Shown here in pieces: positions 8,594 through 16,374 of a stretch of DNA of 64,000 nucleotides; position 1 is the first letter of the stretch; each line of letters starts with the position of its first letter. Where the stretch lies: assembly GCF_002865585.1 (NCBI RefSeq), contig NZ_CP025581.1:62001-126000 (forward strand), written 5' to 3'. The notes under the pieces were generated by a model. That model did no database searches, was not told the DNA's origin, and saw only the letters and a list, made by a program, of their open reading frames with translations. This stretch comes from Nocardioides houyundeii. Lineage in GTDB: Bacteria; Actinomycetota; Actinomycetes; Propionibacteriales; Nocardioidaceae. The translations under genes and the position numbers were made by a program.

Positions 8594-10291
8594 GTGACGG
8601 TCCCTGCGCGCGACGCCCCCGCCGACCCCCCTCCCGACGCCGCCTTCGACGCCGACGTCGTCGTGGTGGGCAGCGGCTTCGGCGGGGCGGTCAGCGCGCT
8701 GCGGCTCACCGAGGCCGGGCACCGGGTGGTGCTCCTGGAGAAGGGGGCGCGGCAGGACGACGCCGACCTGCTCCGCGCCCGCCGGGACCCGCGCGCCTAC
8801 CTGTCGCTGCCCGGCCTGGGCCTGCACGGCTTCTTCTGGCAGCGGATCTTCCGGCACGTCGCGGTGATCGGCGGCACCGGCGTCGGCGGCGGGTCCATCG
8901 TGTGGGCGGGGGTGCTGCTGGAGCCGGGCGAGGACTTCTACGCCGCCGAGGGGCTGGCGCGGCTCGGGCCCGACTGGCGTGCGGAGCTGGCGCCGTACCT
9001 GCAGCGGGCCGCCGGGATGCTGGGCCGGGTGGTCAGCCCGCACCGCGGGCCGATGGACGAGCACCTGCTCTCCGCGGCCCGGGCGGTCGGTGCGGAGTCG
9101 ACGTACGGTCCGGTGCCGCTGGCCATCCACTTCGGCCGGGAGGGCGTCACCGAGCCCGACCCGTTCTTCGGCGGTGAGGGCCCCGAGCGCACCGGCTGCC
9201 GGCTGTGCGGGGAGTGCCTGCTGGGCTGCCCGTACGGCGCCAAGAACCAGCTCACCCGCAACTACCTGCACCTCGCGGAGCGGTACGGCGCCGAGATCCG
9301 TCCCGAGCACGAGGTGACCGAGATCCGGCCGCTGCCCGGCGGTGGTTACCAGGTGCGCACCCGGCATCCGCGCGGCCGGGGACCCGGCCAGGTGGTGCGC
9401 GCGCAGCGGGTGGTGCTGGCCGCCGGAGTGCTCGGCACCCTGGACCTGCTCTTCCGCTGCCGCGACGAGCTGGGCTCGCTGCCGCAGGTCTCCAGCCAGC
9501 TCGGCGCGCACGTGCGCACCAACAGCGAGGCGCTGACCGCGGTGCTCCAGCCGCCCGGCCAGGACCTCTCCCGCGGGCCGACCATCACCAGCGACTTCCA
9601 TCCCGACGCTCATACCCACGTGACGCAGAACCGGTACGTCGGCGGCTGGCACATGCGGCTCCAGCTCGGGCCGATGGTGGACGGGCTGCGACCCGGCCGC
9701 CGCGCGCTGCGCACCCTGGCCCGGCTCGCGTCCGGGCCGCTGGCCCAGCTGCGGGTCTCGCTGGCGCGGGGCTTCGAGCGCCGGTTGACCGTGCTCACCA
9801 CCATGCAGCACGTCGACAACGAGCTCGCCCTCGAGCTGCGCCGATCGCCGCTTCGCCCCTGGCGCCGGGTGCTGAGGTCGCGGGTCACCCGCGGGGACCG
9901 GGCGCCCAGCCACCTGCCGGTGGCCAACCGGGTGACCGCGGCGTTCGCGGAGGCCTCCGGGGGTCGCCCGCTCAACCTGCTCGGGGAGACCCTGGGCGGG
10001 CTCTCGGTGACCGCGCACGTGCTGGGTGGTGCGGTGATGGGCCGCACCGCCGCCGAGGGGGTGGTGGACGCCGACCACGAGGTCTTCGGTCACCCCGGGC
10101 TCTACGTCGCGGACGCCAGCGTGATCCCGGCCAACCTGGGCGTGAACCCGTCGCTGACCATCACCGCGCTGGCCGAGCGGTTCGCAGCCCGGTTCCCGGC
10201 CCCGGTCGACGTATCGTCGGGTTCCGCCCGGACCGTGCGCGAGCCGATCACGGCCCGCCCCGTGGCAACCTCGTCGATGGAGACCCTGTGA
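8594..10291 (+). CDS. GMC-family FAD-dependent oxidoreductase (cholesterol-oxidase-like)
   Basis: 565 residues. Residues about 16-40 carry the FAD-binding Rossmann motif VVVGSGFGGAVSALRLTEAG, and the C-terminal domain has GAVMGRTAAEGVVD and ANLGVNPSLTITALAERFA, the second GMC signature. Near residue 200 lies CRLCGECLLGCPYGAKNQ, a four-Cys cluster seen in cholesterol-oxidase-like GMC proteins and reminiscent of an iron-sulfur site. It probably oxidises a hydrophobic alcohol or sterol-like substrate. The GTG at 8594 lies 6 nt after TAGGGT. The stop overlaps the start of the next gene (GTGA), so the two are translationally coupled. Confidence 0.88.
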   Translation: MTVPARDAPADPPPDAAFDADVVVVGSGFGGAVSALRLTEAGHRVVLLEKGARQDDADLLRARRDPRAYLSLPGLGLHGFFWQRIFRHVAVIGGTGVGGGSIVWAGVLLEPGEDFYAAEGLARLGPDWRAELAPYLQRAAGMLGRVVSPHRGPMDEHLLSAARAVGAESTYGPVPLAIHFGREGVTEPDPFFGGEGPERTGCRLCGECLLGCPYGAKNQLTRNYLHLAERYGAEIRPEHEVTEIRPLPGGGYQVRTRHPRGRGPGQVVRAQRVVLAAGVLGTLDLLFRCRDELGSLPQVSSQLGAHVRTNSEALTAVLQPPGQDLSRGPTITSDFHPDAHTHVTQNRYVGGWHMRLQLGPMVDGLRPGRRALRTLARLASGPLAQLRVSLARGFERRLTVLTTMQHVDNELALELRRSPLRPWRRVLRSRVTRGDRAPSHLPVANRVTAAFAEASGGRPLNLLGETLGGLSVTAHVLGGAVMGRTAAEGVVDADHEVFGHPGLYVADASVIPANLGVNPSLTITALAERFAARFPAPVDVSSGSARTVREPITARPVATSSMETL

Positions 10292-10737
10292 GCCCCAACA
10301 TCGTGTCCCTGCGCCGCGAGTGGTCCACCCTGATGGCGCCCGCTCCGACCGACCTGGTCGGCGACCTGCAGGCTTCGTTCGTGGCGCCGCTCAAGCACGT
10401 CGCGCCGGCCGGGCTGGGCCTGATCGGCCTGCCGCGCTGGCACGGCAAGAGGTTCCACCTCGAGGGCGAGCGCCTGGTCGGGGTGAACCTGCTGCGGGCC
10501 GAGCGCCCCGGCGAGCTGCGCGAGACTCTGCCGATGACGGCGATGCTGTCCGCGTCCTGGGCCGACGGGCTGCCGGCCGTTGCCGTCTCCTACGCCGCTG
10601 ACGCGCCGCGCCCCTGGCGCTGGGTCCGCGACGAGCTGCGGGTCCGCCCGGACGGCTCCTACCTCGGGATGACCTTCGTCGGGCTGCCGGGGCTGAAGGC
10701 CCTCGGCGGTACGCCGTTCCTGCTGCGCCGCGGGTGA
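10288..10737 (+). CDS. Small protein coupled to the GMC oxidoreductase
   Basis: 149 residues, GTG start overlapping the oxidoreductase stop. It contains GLPRWHGKRFHLEGERLVGVNLLR and PDGSYLGMTFVGLPGLKALGGTPFLLRR, with charged and glycine-rich beta-like stretches and no signal peptide or membrane helix. I do not recognise a domain. Strict coupling suggests a partner or downstream step for the oxidoreductase, perhaps substrate binding. That is inference only. Confidence 0.7.
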   Translation: MSPNIVSLRREWSTLMAPAPTDLVGDLQASFVAPLKHVAPAGLGLIGLPRWHGKRFHLEGERLVGVNLLRAERPGELRETLPMTAMLSASWADGLPAVAVSYAADAPRPWRWVRDELRVRPDGSYLGMTFVGLPGLKALGGTPFLLRRG

Positions 10738-10760
10738 GCGACCGCTCCCGGCGCCCCGAT

Positions 10761-10776
10761 CCGCCGGAGTCGGCGG
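10761..10776. terminator. Hairpin downstream of the GMC oxidoreductase operon
   Basis: CCGCCG and CGGCGG pair around GAGT, 23 nt after the stop at 10737 and ending just upstream of the helicase gene's TAGACA -10. It could be a terminator or part of the helicase promoter; there is no U-tract. Confidence 0.4.
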
Positions 10777-10795
10777 TGGTTGATAGACAGGGGTC

Positions 10796-12940
10796 ATGAC
10801 TTCCCCCGCCAGCAGCACCGCGAGCTCCGCGACCGACGACGTACGCCGGGAGCAGCGGGCCGCCGCCGAGGCGCACCTGCGCTCCCTGGTCGGCAGCGAC
10901 GACGCGGTCCTGCGCGAGGACCAGTGGTCGGCGATCGAGGCGCTGGCGGTCGACCGGCGCCGTGCGCTGGTGGTGCAGCGGACCGGCTGGGGCAAGTCGG
11001 CGGTCTACTTCGTCGCCACCCTGCTGCTCCGGGCCCAGGGGGCCGGGCCGACGGTGATCGTCTCCCCGCTGCTCGCTCTGATGCGCAACCAGATCGCCGC
11101 CGCCCAGCGCGCCGGGATCCGGGCGGTCACCATCAACTCCACCAACATCGACCAGTGGCAGCCGATCCACGACGCCATCCACGCCGGCGAGGTCGACGTG
11201 CTGCTGGTGAGCCCCGAGCGGCTCAACAACCCCGGCTTCCGCGACGAGGTGCTGCCCCGGCTGGCTGCCAGCGCCGGCCTGCTGGTGATCGACGAGGCGC
11301 ACTGCATCTCCGACTGGGGGCACGACTTCCGCCCGGACTACCGCCGGATCCGGACCCTGCTCGGGGAGCTGCCCGACGGGATCCCGGTGCTGGCCACCAC
11401 CGCGACCGCCAACGCCCGGGTCACCTCCGACGTCGCCGAGCAGATGGGCACCGACGTGCTGGTGCTGCGCGGCACCCTGGACCGCGAGTCGTTGCGGCTG
11501 GGCGTGGTGCGGCTCAAGACCGCCGAGCAGCGCCTGGCCTGGCTCGCCGACCACCTCGCCGAGCAGCCGGGCTCGGGCATCGTCTACTGCCTCACCGTCG
11601 CCGCCACCCAGGAGATCGCGGACTACCTGCGCTCCCGGGGCCACCAGGTCGCGGCGTACTCGGGGCAGACCGAGGCCGGGGAGCGGCAAGCGCTGGAGGA
11701 GGACCTGGTCAACGGCCGGGTCAAGGCGCTGATCGCCACCAGCGCCCTCGGGATGGGCTTCGACGCCCGGCTCGGGTTCGTGGTCAACATGGGGGCGCCC
11801 GCCTCCCCGGTGGCCTACTACCAGCAGGTGGGCCGTGCCGGGCGTGGCACCGACGAGGCGACTGTGGTGCTCCTGCCCGCCATCGAGGACCGCGACATCT
11901 GGGCCTACTTCTCCTCCCTCGCCTTCCCCCGCCAGGAGCTGGTCCAGCAGACCCTCGACGTGCTGGCCGGCTCGCCGAAGCCGATGAGCACCGCGTCCCT
12001 GGAGACCTACGTCGAGCTCAACCGGACCCGCCTGGAGCAGATGCTCAAGGTGCTCGACGTCGACGGCGCGGTACGCCGGGTCCAGGGCGGGTGGACCTCG
12101 ACGGGCCAGCCCTGGGACTACGACGCCGAGCGCTACGCCCGGGTCGCAGCCGCCCGGGAGCGCGAGCAGCAGGCGATGCTGGACTACATCACCACGGAGA
12201 AGTGCCGGATGTGGTTCCTGCGCGACCAGCTCGACGACCCGGACAACACCGAGCACTGCGGGCGCTGCGACAACTGCGGCGGGCTCACCCTGTCCACCCA
12301 GCTCTCCGAGCAGTCCGTCGAGGCCGCCCACGAGCGGCTGGCGCGGCCGGGCGTGGTCATCGAGCCGCGCAAGATGTGGCCCAGCGGGCTGTCCAACCTC
12401 GGCGTCGACCTCAAGGGCAAGATCAGCGAGCCGGCCAGCGAGGGACGGGCCGTCAACCGGCTCACCGACCTCGGCTACGGCCAGCAGCTGCGCGAGCTCT
12501 TCCGGGCCACCACCGAGCCGGACGGCACCCAGACGGTGGTGGACGGCCCGGTCCCCGTCCCGCTGGTCCAGGCCGTGGTGGAGGTGCTCAACGACTGGAA
12601 GCCCCGGGTCGCCGGCATCGTGTACGTCGAGTCGGCGCGGCGTCCCACTCTGACCCGGGACCTGGCCGACGGCCTCTCCCGCTACCTCAAGGTGCCGGTG
12701 GTGGGATCGTTCGCCATCGTCGACCCCGACGTGCCGCCCGGCAAGGGAGCCATGAACTCCGCCCAGCGGGTGGCCGCGGTCGGCCGGCGCAGCGCTCTGA
12801 CCGGCGAGATGCCTGAGGGCCCGGTGCTGCTGGTCGACGACCTGGTGGTCACCGGCTGGACCCTGACCCTGGCCGCCCGGGCGATCCGGGCGGCCGGGGC
12901 GAGCGACGTGCTGCCGCTGACGCTGGCGCTCAACGCCTGA
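10796..12940 (+). CDS. RecQ-family DNA helicase with C-terminal phosphoribosyltransferase-like domain
   Basis: 714 residues. Helicase motifs appear in order: Q-motif region DQWSAIEAL, Walker A GWGKSAV (about residue 64), VIVSPLLALMRNQ, DEAHCISDWGHDFRPDY (about 165), TATAN, and in lobe 2 ATSALGMGFD and QVGRAGRG. The RecQ zinc-binding cluster is represented by CRMWFLRDQLDDP and CGRCDNCGG. The last 150 residues are not RecQ-like: VAGIVYVESARRP and VLLVDDLVVTGWTLT resemble the PRPP-binding loop of type I phosphoribosyltransferases. It probably unwinds branched DNA in recombination or repair. It reads through a leaderless-type TAGACA promoter and ends at a strong hairpin shared with the convergent gene. 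Confidence 0.88.
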   Translation: MTSPASSTASSATDDVRREQRAAAEAHLRSLVGSDDAVLREDQWSAIEALAVDRRRALVVQRTGWGKSAVYFVATLLLRAQGAGPTVIVSPLLALMRNQIAAAQRAGIRAVTINSTNIDQWQPIHDAIHAGEVDVLLVSPERLNNPGFRDEVLPRLAASAGLLVIDEAHCISDWGHDFRPDYRRIRTLLGELPDGIPVLATTATANARVTSDVAEQMGTDVLVLRGTLDRESLRLGVVRLKTAEQRLAWLADHLAEQPGSGIVYCLTVAATQEIADYLRSRGHQVAAYSGQTEAGERQALEEDLVNGRVKALIATSALGMGFDARLGFVVNMGAPASPVAYYQQVGRAGRGTDEATVVLLPAIEDRDIWAYFSSLAFPRQELVQQTLDVLAGSPKPMSTASLETYVELNRTRLEQMLKVLDVDGAVRRVQGGWTSTGQPWDYDAERYARVAAAREREQQAMLDYITTEKCRMWFLRDQLDDPDNTEHCGRCDNCGGLTLSTQLSEQSVEAAHERLARPGVVIEPRKMWPSGLSNLGVDLKGKISEPASEGRAVNRLTDLGYGQQLRELFRATTEPDGTQTVVDGPVPVPLVQAVVEVLNDWKPRVAGIVYVESARRPTLTRDLADGLSRYLKVPVVGSFAIVDPDVPPGKGAMNSAQRVAAVGRRSALTGEMPEGPVLLVDDLVVTGWTLTLAARAIRAAGASDVLPLTLALNA

Positions 12941-12943
12941 GCG

Positions 12944-12975
12944 CACCGCCGGCCCGGATCACCGGGCCGGCGGTG
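12944..12975. terminator. Bidirectional terminator hairpin
   Basis: A perfect 14-bp GC stem (12944-12957 with 12962-12975) with loop ATCA sits between the convergent stops of the RecQ-like and collagen-like genes, 4 nt past the first and 5 nt before the second. It can serve both directions. Confidence 0.75.
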
Positions 12976-12980
12976 GTCGG

Positions 12981-13502
12981 TCAGCTGGCGGCCGCGCAGA
13001 CCAGGTTCACGACCAGACGATCGGTCGCCTCGGGGGTGGTCCCGCGCGCGACCACCGAGGCGTTGTCCTTGAACTCGACCTGGGACGGCCCGCCCCACGA
13101 GACCTCCCAGTAGCTGGTGGCCCCCATGACCTTCTTGCCAGCCGGGCAGGACACCGTCAGCTCGGCCTTGTTGTCGGTCGCACCCTTGCTCAGCTTCACC
13201 AGCTCGTAGCCCGACACGCCGGGCGCACCCGGCGCACCGGCCGAGCCCCGGACACCGGCCGGTCCGGCGGGGCCAGCCGGACCGGGGGTGGTGCCCAGCT
13301 TGGCGATCGCGCCCTTGGCCAGGTCCTTCTTCTTCAGCGACCCGTCCTTGATGTCGGCCGAGGTCACGGAGTTGTTCTTGATGTCCTTGCCGGTGATGAC
13401 CAGGGCGGCGGTTGCGCCACTGGTCGCCGTGGCGACCAGCAGCCCGCCGGCAATCAGCACCGTGGGAACGCTGCGACGGGGGGAGAAGGAGGAGCGAGAC
13501 AT
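12981..13502 (-). CDS. Secreted protein with short collagen-like segment
   Basis: 173 residues from the ATG at 13502, which has AAGGA 10 nt upstream; a longer frame adds 12 unlikely residues. An N-terminal hydrophobic signal (VLIAGGLLVATATSGATAALV) is followed by NNSVTSADIKDGSLKKKDL, a motif common to actinobacterial secreted proteins. Then comes a Gly-X-Y stretch of about eight triplets (GPAGPAGPAGVRG and on), then a compact C-terminal domain with two Cys (TVSCPAGKK and VNLVCAAAS) likely disulfide-bonded. It is probably a surface or extracellular structural protein. Transcription runs divergently from the DivIVA-like gene. Confidence 0.8.
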   Translation of the reverse strand: MSRSSFSPRRSVPTVLIAGGLLVATATSGATAALVITGKDIKNNSVTSADIKDGSLKKKDLAKGAIAKLGTTPGPAGPAGPAGVRGSAGAPGAPGVSGYELVKLSKGATDNKAELTVSCPAGKKVMGATSYWEVSWGGPSQVEFKDNASVVARGTTPEATDRLVVNLVCAAAS

Positions 13503-13609
13503 CGGCGAGTCCTTTGCGGTTGAAGAAAGTTCCGCCATTGAAGCGTCTGGCTCAGCCGTTCAGCGACCGTCTCAGATTTTGCTTTCGCCCCTCAGGAGAG
13601 GATCACCAC

Positions 13610-14110
13610 ATGAGCGCACCCTTCGACGACACCAACCCCGACCTGCAGGTGGCGGCGCAGGTCAACGCAGCCCTGTTCCCCGTGACTCGGTTCCGCGTGG
13701 GTTACGACATGCAGGAGGTCGACCGGTTCCTTGCGCGCATCGGCGAAGACCTGACCTCCGGCGATCCCCGGATCCAGGCCCAGGAAGTGGCGGACAAGAG
13801 GTTCAAGCCCGTTCGGATGCGGGACGGGTACGGCGTGAACGAAGTCGACGACCTGCTCGACCAGGTGGCGAACCACCTGCGCTTCATGGGTCGAGCCGAG
13901 GCGGCCGTCGCGGCCCGCGCGACGGCCGAGGTCGCGCACCCCGCCGGTGCCCACCCCGCCGAGTGGGACCGTCCATCACTCTTGACCGTCGATCCGCAGA
14001 CGGGGGTGACGGCGCAGATGTCGTGGCCCAGGCGCGCGCTCCTGCTCGTCATCGCCCTCGGCGTCGTCTTCGCAACCGTCTACGGCGTCACCTCAGGCCT
14101 CGGTGGCTAG
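13610..14110 (+). CDS. DivIVA-domain protein with C-terminal membrane helix
   Basis: 166 residues. Two copies of the DivIVA N-terminal motif occur: FRVGYDMQEVDRFLARI near residue 28 and VRMRDGYGVNEVDDLLDQV near residue 70. DivIVA/Wag31 proteins recognise curved membranes at poles and septa through this motif. Here, instead of a long coiled coil, there is a C-terminal transmembrane helix (RALLLVIALGVVFATVYGV). AGGAGAGG lies upstream of the ATG at 13610. The arrangement suggests a small membrane-tethered adaptor of polar or septal growth. The precise role is not known. Confidence 0.82.
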   Translation: MSAPFDDTNPDLQVAAQVNAALFPVTRFRVGYDMQEVDRFLARIGEDLTSGDPRIQAQEVADKRFKPVRMRDGYGVNEVDDLLDQVANHLRFMGRAEAAVAARATAEVAHPAGAHPAEWDRPSLLTVDPQTGVTAQMSWPRRALLLVIALGVVFATVYGVTSGLGG

Positions 14111-14113
14111 CCG

Positions 14114-14133
14114 GCCGCCGCAGGCCTGGCGGC
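14114..14133. terminator. Probable hairpin terminator between convergent genes
   Basis: GCCGCC and GGCGGC pair around an 8-nt loop just after the DivIVA-like stop and before the exporter stop on the other strand. Flanking CCGG elements may extend the stem with a bulge. Confidence 0.4.
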
Positions 14134-14167
14134 TACCGGCCCCCGCGAGCCTCGCCTCAGACGGGGC

Positions 14168-15739
14168 TCAGTGACCCATCATCGCGGTCGGGTCGACCGG
14201 CTCCTCGGGGGGCTTGCGCGGCAGGAAGAACGCCGGGATCAGCACGCAGCCGACCAGGATCGTGCCGACCACGAAGACCGTGGCGAAGCTGTCGGCCAGG
14301 TCCGGCAGGGCCACCGGGGCGATGGCGTCCAGCTGCGCCTTGAGCTCGGCTGCCTTGTCTCCGGTGGCCTGGGAGAGCATCCCCTTCAGGCCCAGGTAGG
14401 CGCCGGCGGAGTCGCTGGACTTGATCTGGTTGGTGAGCACCACCGAGAAGAGCGCCGTGCCCATCGAGGCGGCGACCTGCTGGGTGATGTTCATCAGGGT
14501 CGAGCCGCGGGCGATGTTGTGGTCGCTGAGCGTCTGCAGCGCCGAGCTCATGATCGGCATCATCGTGGCGCCCATGCCCAGGCCCATCACGAAGAGCGAG
14601 CCGAGCAGGAAGGCGTAGGAGGTGTCCGCCTCGAGCTGGGTGAACATCGCCATCCCGATGGTGATCAGCGTGATGCCGACCATCACGATCTTGCCGGGCC
14701 CGCGCTTGTCGGCCATCAGGCCGGCGATGGGCATGGTGATCATCGCGCCGATGCCCTGAGGGGCGAGCAGCAGACCGGCGTGGAGGGCGTCCTCGCCTCG
14801 GACCTGCTGGAAGTAGAGCGGGAAGAGCAGCGAGGCACCGAAGAAGGCCATGGCGAAGAGCGCCATCGCGATCACGGCCACGGTCATCTTGCGGTTGGCG
14901 AACAGGCGCAGCTCGACCAGCGGGTGGGCGTTGCGTCGGTTCAGCGCCCACGGCACGAAGGCGGCCACGAGCAGGATCCCGACGATGGTGGGGATGGCGA
15001 CCTCGCGGGCGAAGAAGGTGCCGTGCTCGGGGATCGAGGAGACGCCGTACAGGAAGGCGGCCAGGCCGGGGGAGAGCAGCAGCATCCCGAGCCAGTCGAA
15101 GGTCTCCGAGGGCTCGACGTTGTCCTTGGGCAGCACCACGAGGGCGTAGATGAAGGCGATGGCGCCGATCGGCAGGTTGATCAGGAAGATCCAGTGCCAG
15201 GAGGCGGCCTCGATCAGGTAGCCGCCGACGATGGGACCGAAGATCGGACCCAGCAGCATCGGGATGCCCAGCACGGCCATCACCCGGCCGATGCGGTGCG
15301 GCCCGGCGGCGCGGGTCAGGATCGTCATGCCCAGCGGCATCAGCATGCCGCCGCCGAGGCCCTGGAGCACCCGGAAGATGACCAGCGTCTGCAGCGAGTC
15401 AGCCAGTGCGCAGAGCACCGAGCCGAGGGTGAAGAGCCCCACGGCGAGCAGGTAGAGGCGTTTGGTGCCGAAGCGGTCCGCGGCCCAGCCGGTCAGTGGG
15501 ATCACCGAGGCCAGGGCCAGGGTGTAGCCGGTCATCGTCCAGGCGACCTCGGCAGAGGTGGCCTCGAACTCGTTCTGGAAGGTCTCCAGCGCCACCGAGA
15601 CGACGGTGATGTCGAGGATCGACATGATGGCGCCTAGGACGACGACGCCGGCGACGAGCAGGACGCTCTTGTCGAGCTTGTCGTCACCGGGCGGGGTGGG
15701 GGGAAGGCCAGGGCTCGCTGACTCGGTCTTGATGCTCAC
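14168..15739 (-). CDS. DHA2-family (EmrB/QacA type) major facilitator drug exporter
   Basis: 523 residues with about 14 hydrophobic helices. Motifs include LDITVVSVALETFQ in TM1 (motif D1 of 14-TM exporters), GWAADRFGTKRLYL (motif A) and VLQGLGGGMLMPLG (motif B), then GPIFGPIVGGYLIEAASWHWIFLINLPIG (two adjacent motif C/loop elements). It should export toxic compounds using the proton gradient. The GTG at 15739 sits 6 nt after TAGCCT, so the mRNA is probably leaderless. Two overlapping palindromes at 15754-15781 lie directly upstream of the -10, pointing to repressor control. No regulator gene is adjacent. Confidence 0.9.
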   Translation of the reverse strand: MSIKTESASPGLPPTPPGDDKLDKSVLLVAGVVVLGAIMSILDITVVSVALETFQNEFEATSAEVAWTMTGYTLALASVIPLTGWAADRFGTKRLYLLAVGLFTLGSVLCALADSLQTLVIFRVLQGLGGGMLMPLGMTILTRAAGPHRIGRVMAVLGIPMLLGPIFGPIVGGYLIEAASWHWIFLINLPIGAIAFIYALVVLPKDNVEPSETFDWLGMLLLSPGLAAFLYGVSSIPEHGTFFAREVAIPTIVGILLVAAFVPWALNRRNAHPLVELRLFANRKMTVAVIAMALFAMAFFGASLLFPLYFQQVRGEDALHAGLLLAPQGIGAMITMPIAGLMADKRGPGKIVMVGITLITIGMAMFTQLEADTSYAFLLGSLFVMGLGMGATMMPIMSSALQTLSDHNIARGSTLMNITQQVAASMGTALFSVVLTNQIKSSDSAGAYLGLKGMLSQATGDKAAELKAQLDAIAPVALPDLADSFATVFVVGTILVGCVLIPAFFLPRKPPEEPVDPTAMMGH

Positions 15740-15753
15740 CGGTGCAGGCTAGA

Positions 15754-15781
15754 GGTTGCCGGCGACAACCACACAATGGTT
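15754..15781 (-). promoter_or_regulatory. Overlapping palindromes at the exporter promoter (candidate operator)
   Basis: GGTTGCCGGCGACAACC (15754-15770) pairs at 7 of 8 arm positions, and AACCACACAATGGTT (15767-15781) has perfect 5-bp arms. They share AACC. The first ends 2 nt upstream of the exporter's TAGCCT -10 (15746-15751), so a bound dimer would cover the core promoter. Confidence 0.5.
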
Positions 15782-15790
15782 ATGCAGAGC

Positions 15791-16288
15791 TCAGGGAGTG
15801 TTCCCGATCACGCTCTCGACCGCCGCGACCAGGGCCGGGTCGTCGGGCTCGGTCGTCGGGCTGAACCGGGCCACCGGTCGCCCCTGGGCGTCGAGGAGGA
15901 ACTTCTCGAAGTTCCACTGCACGTCGCCGGTGTGCCCCTTCTCGTCGGAGAGCTCCACGAGCTCGGCGAGCACCGAGTGCCGGCCGTCCCCGTTGACCTC
16001 GATCTTCTCCGACATCGGGAACGTCACGCCGTACGTCGCGGAGCAGAACTCCGCGATCTCGTCGGCGCTGCCGGGCTCCTGGCCCATGAACTGGTTGCAG
16101 GGCAGGCCCACGACGGTGAACCCGCGGTCGGCGTACTCCTCGTGGAGCGCCTCGAGCTTGGCGTACTGCGGGGTGAGGCCGCACTTGCTGGCCACGTTGA
16201 CCAGCAGGGCACCGCGGCCGCCGGTGAGGTCGCGCAAGGTGCCGGGGGTGCCGTCCAGGCGGGCCAGGGACGCGTCGAGGATGCTCAT
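15791..16288 (-). CDS. Glutathione peroxidase family protein
   Basis: 165 residues. NVASKCGLTPQY (about residues 31-42) contains the peroxidatic Cys, PCNQFMGQEPG the conserved Gln, and WNFEKFL the catalytic-tetrad Trp and Asn region. Non-mammalian members usually reduce peroxides using thioredoxin, which fits an actinobacterium that makes mycothiol. A CACAAT element lies 6 nt before the ATG. It runs in the same direction as the drug exporter, which starts 51 nt beyond its stop, but the exporter has its own promoter. Confidence 0.9.
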   Translation of the reverse strand: MSILDASLARLDGTPGTLRDLTGGRGALLVNVASKCGLTPQYAKLEALHEEYADRGFTVVGLPCNQFMGQEPGSADEIAEFCSATYGVTFPMSEKIEVNGDGRHSVLAELVELSDEKGHTGDVQWNFEKFLLDAQGRPVARFSPTTEPDDPALVAAVESVIGNTP

Positions 16289-16374
16289 GGCCTCATTGTG
16301 GCGGTCGGCACAAGCGCTGAGGCCCCAGTCGCGGTGTTGCCAGCGGTGTCGGGTGCAGCGGCTAGCGTCGAGGG

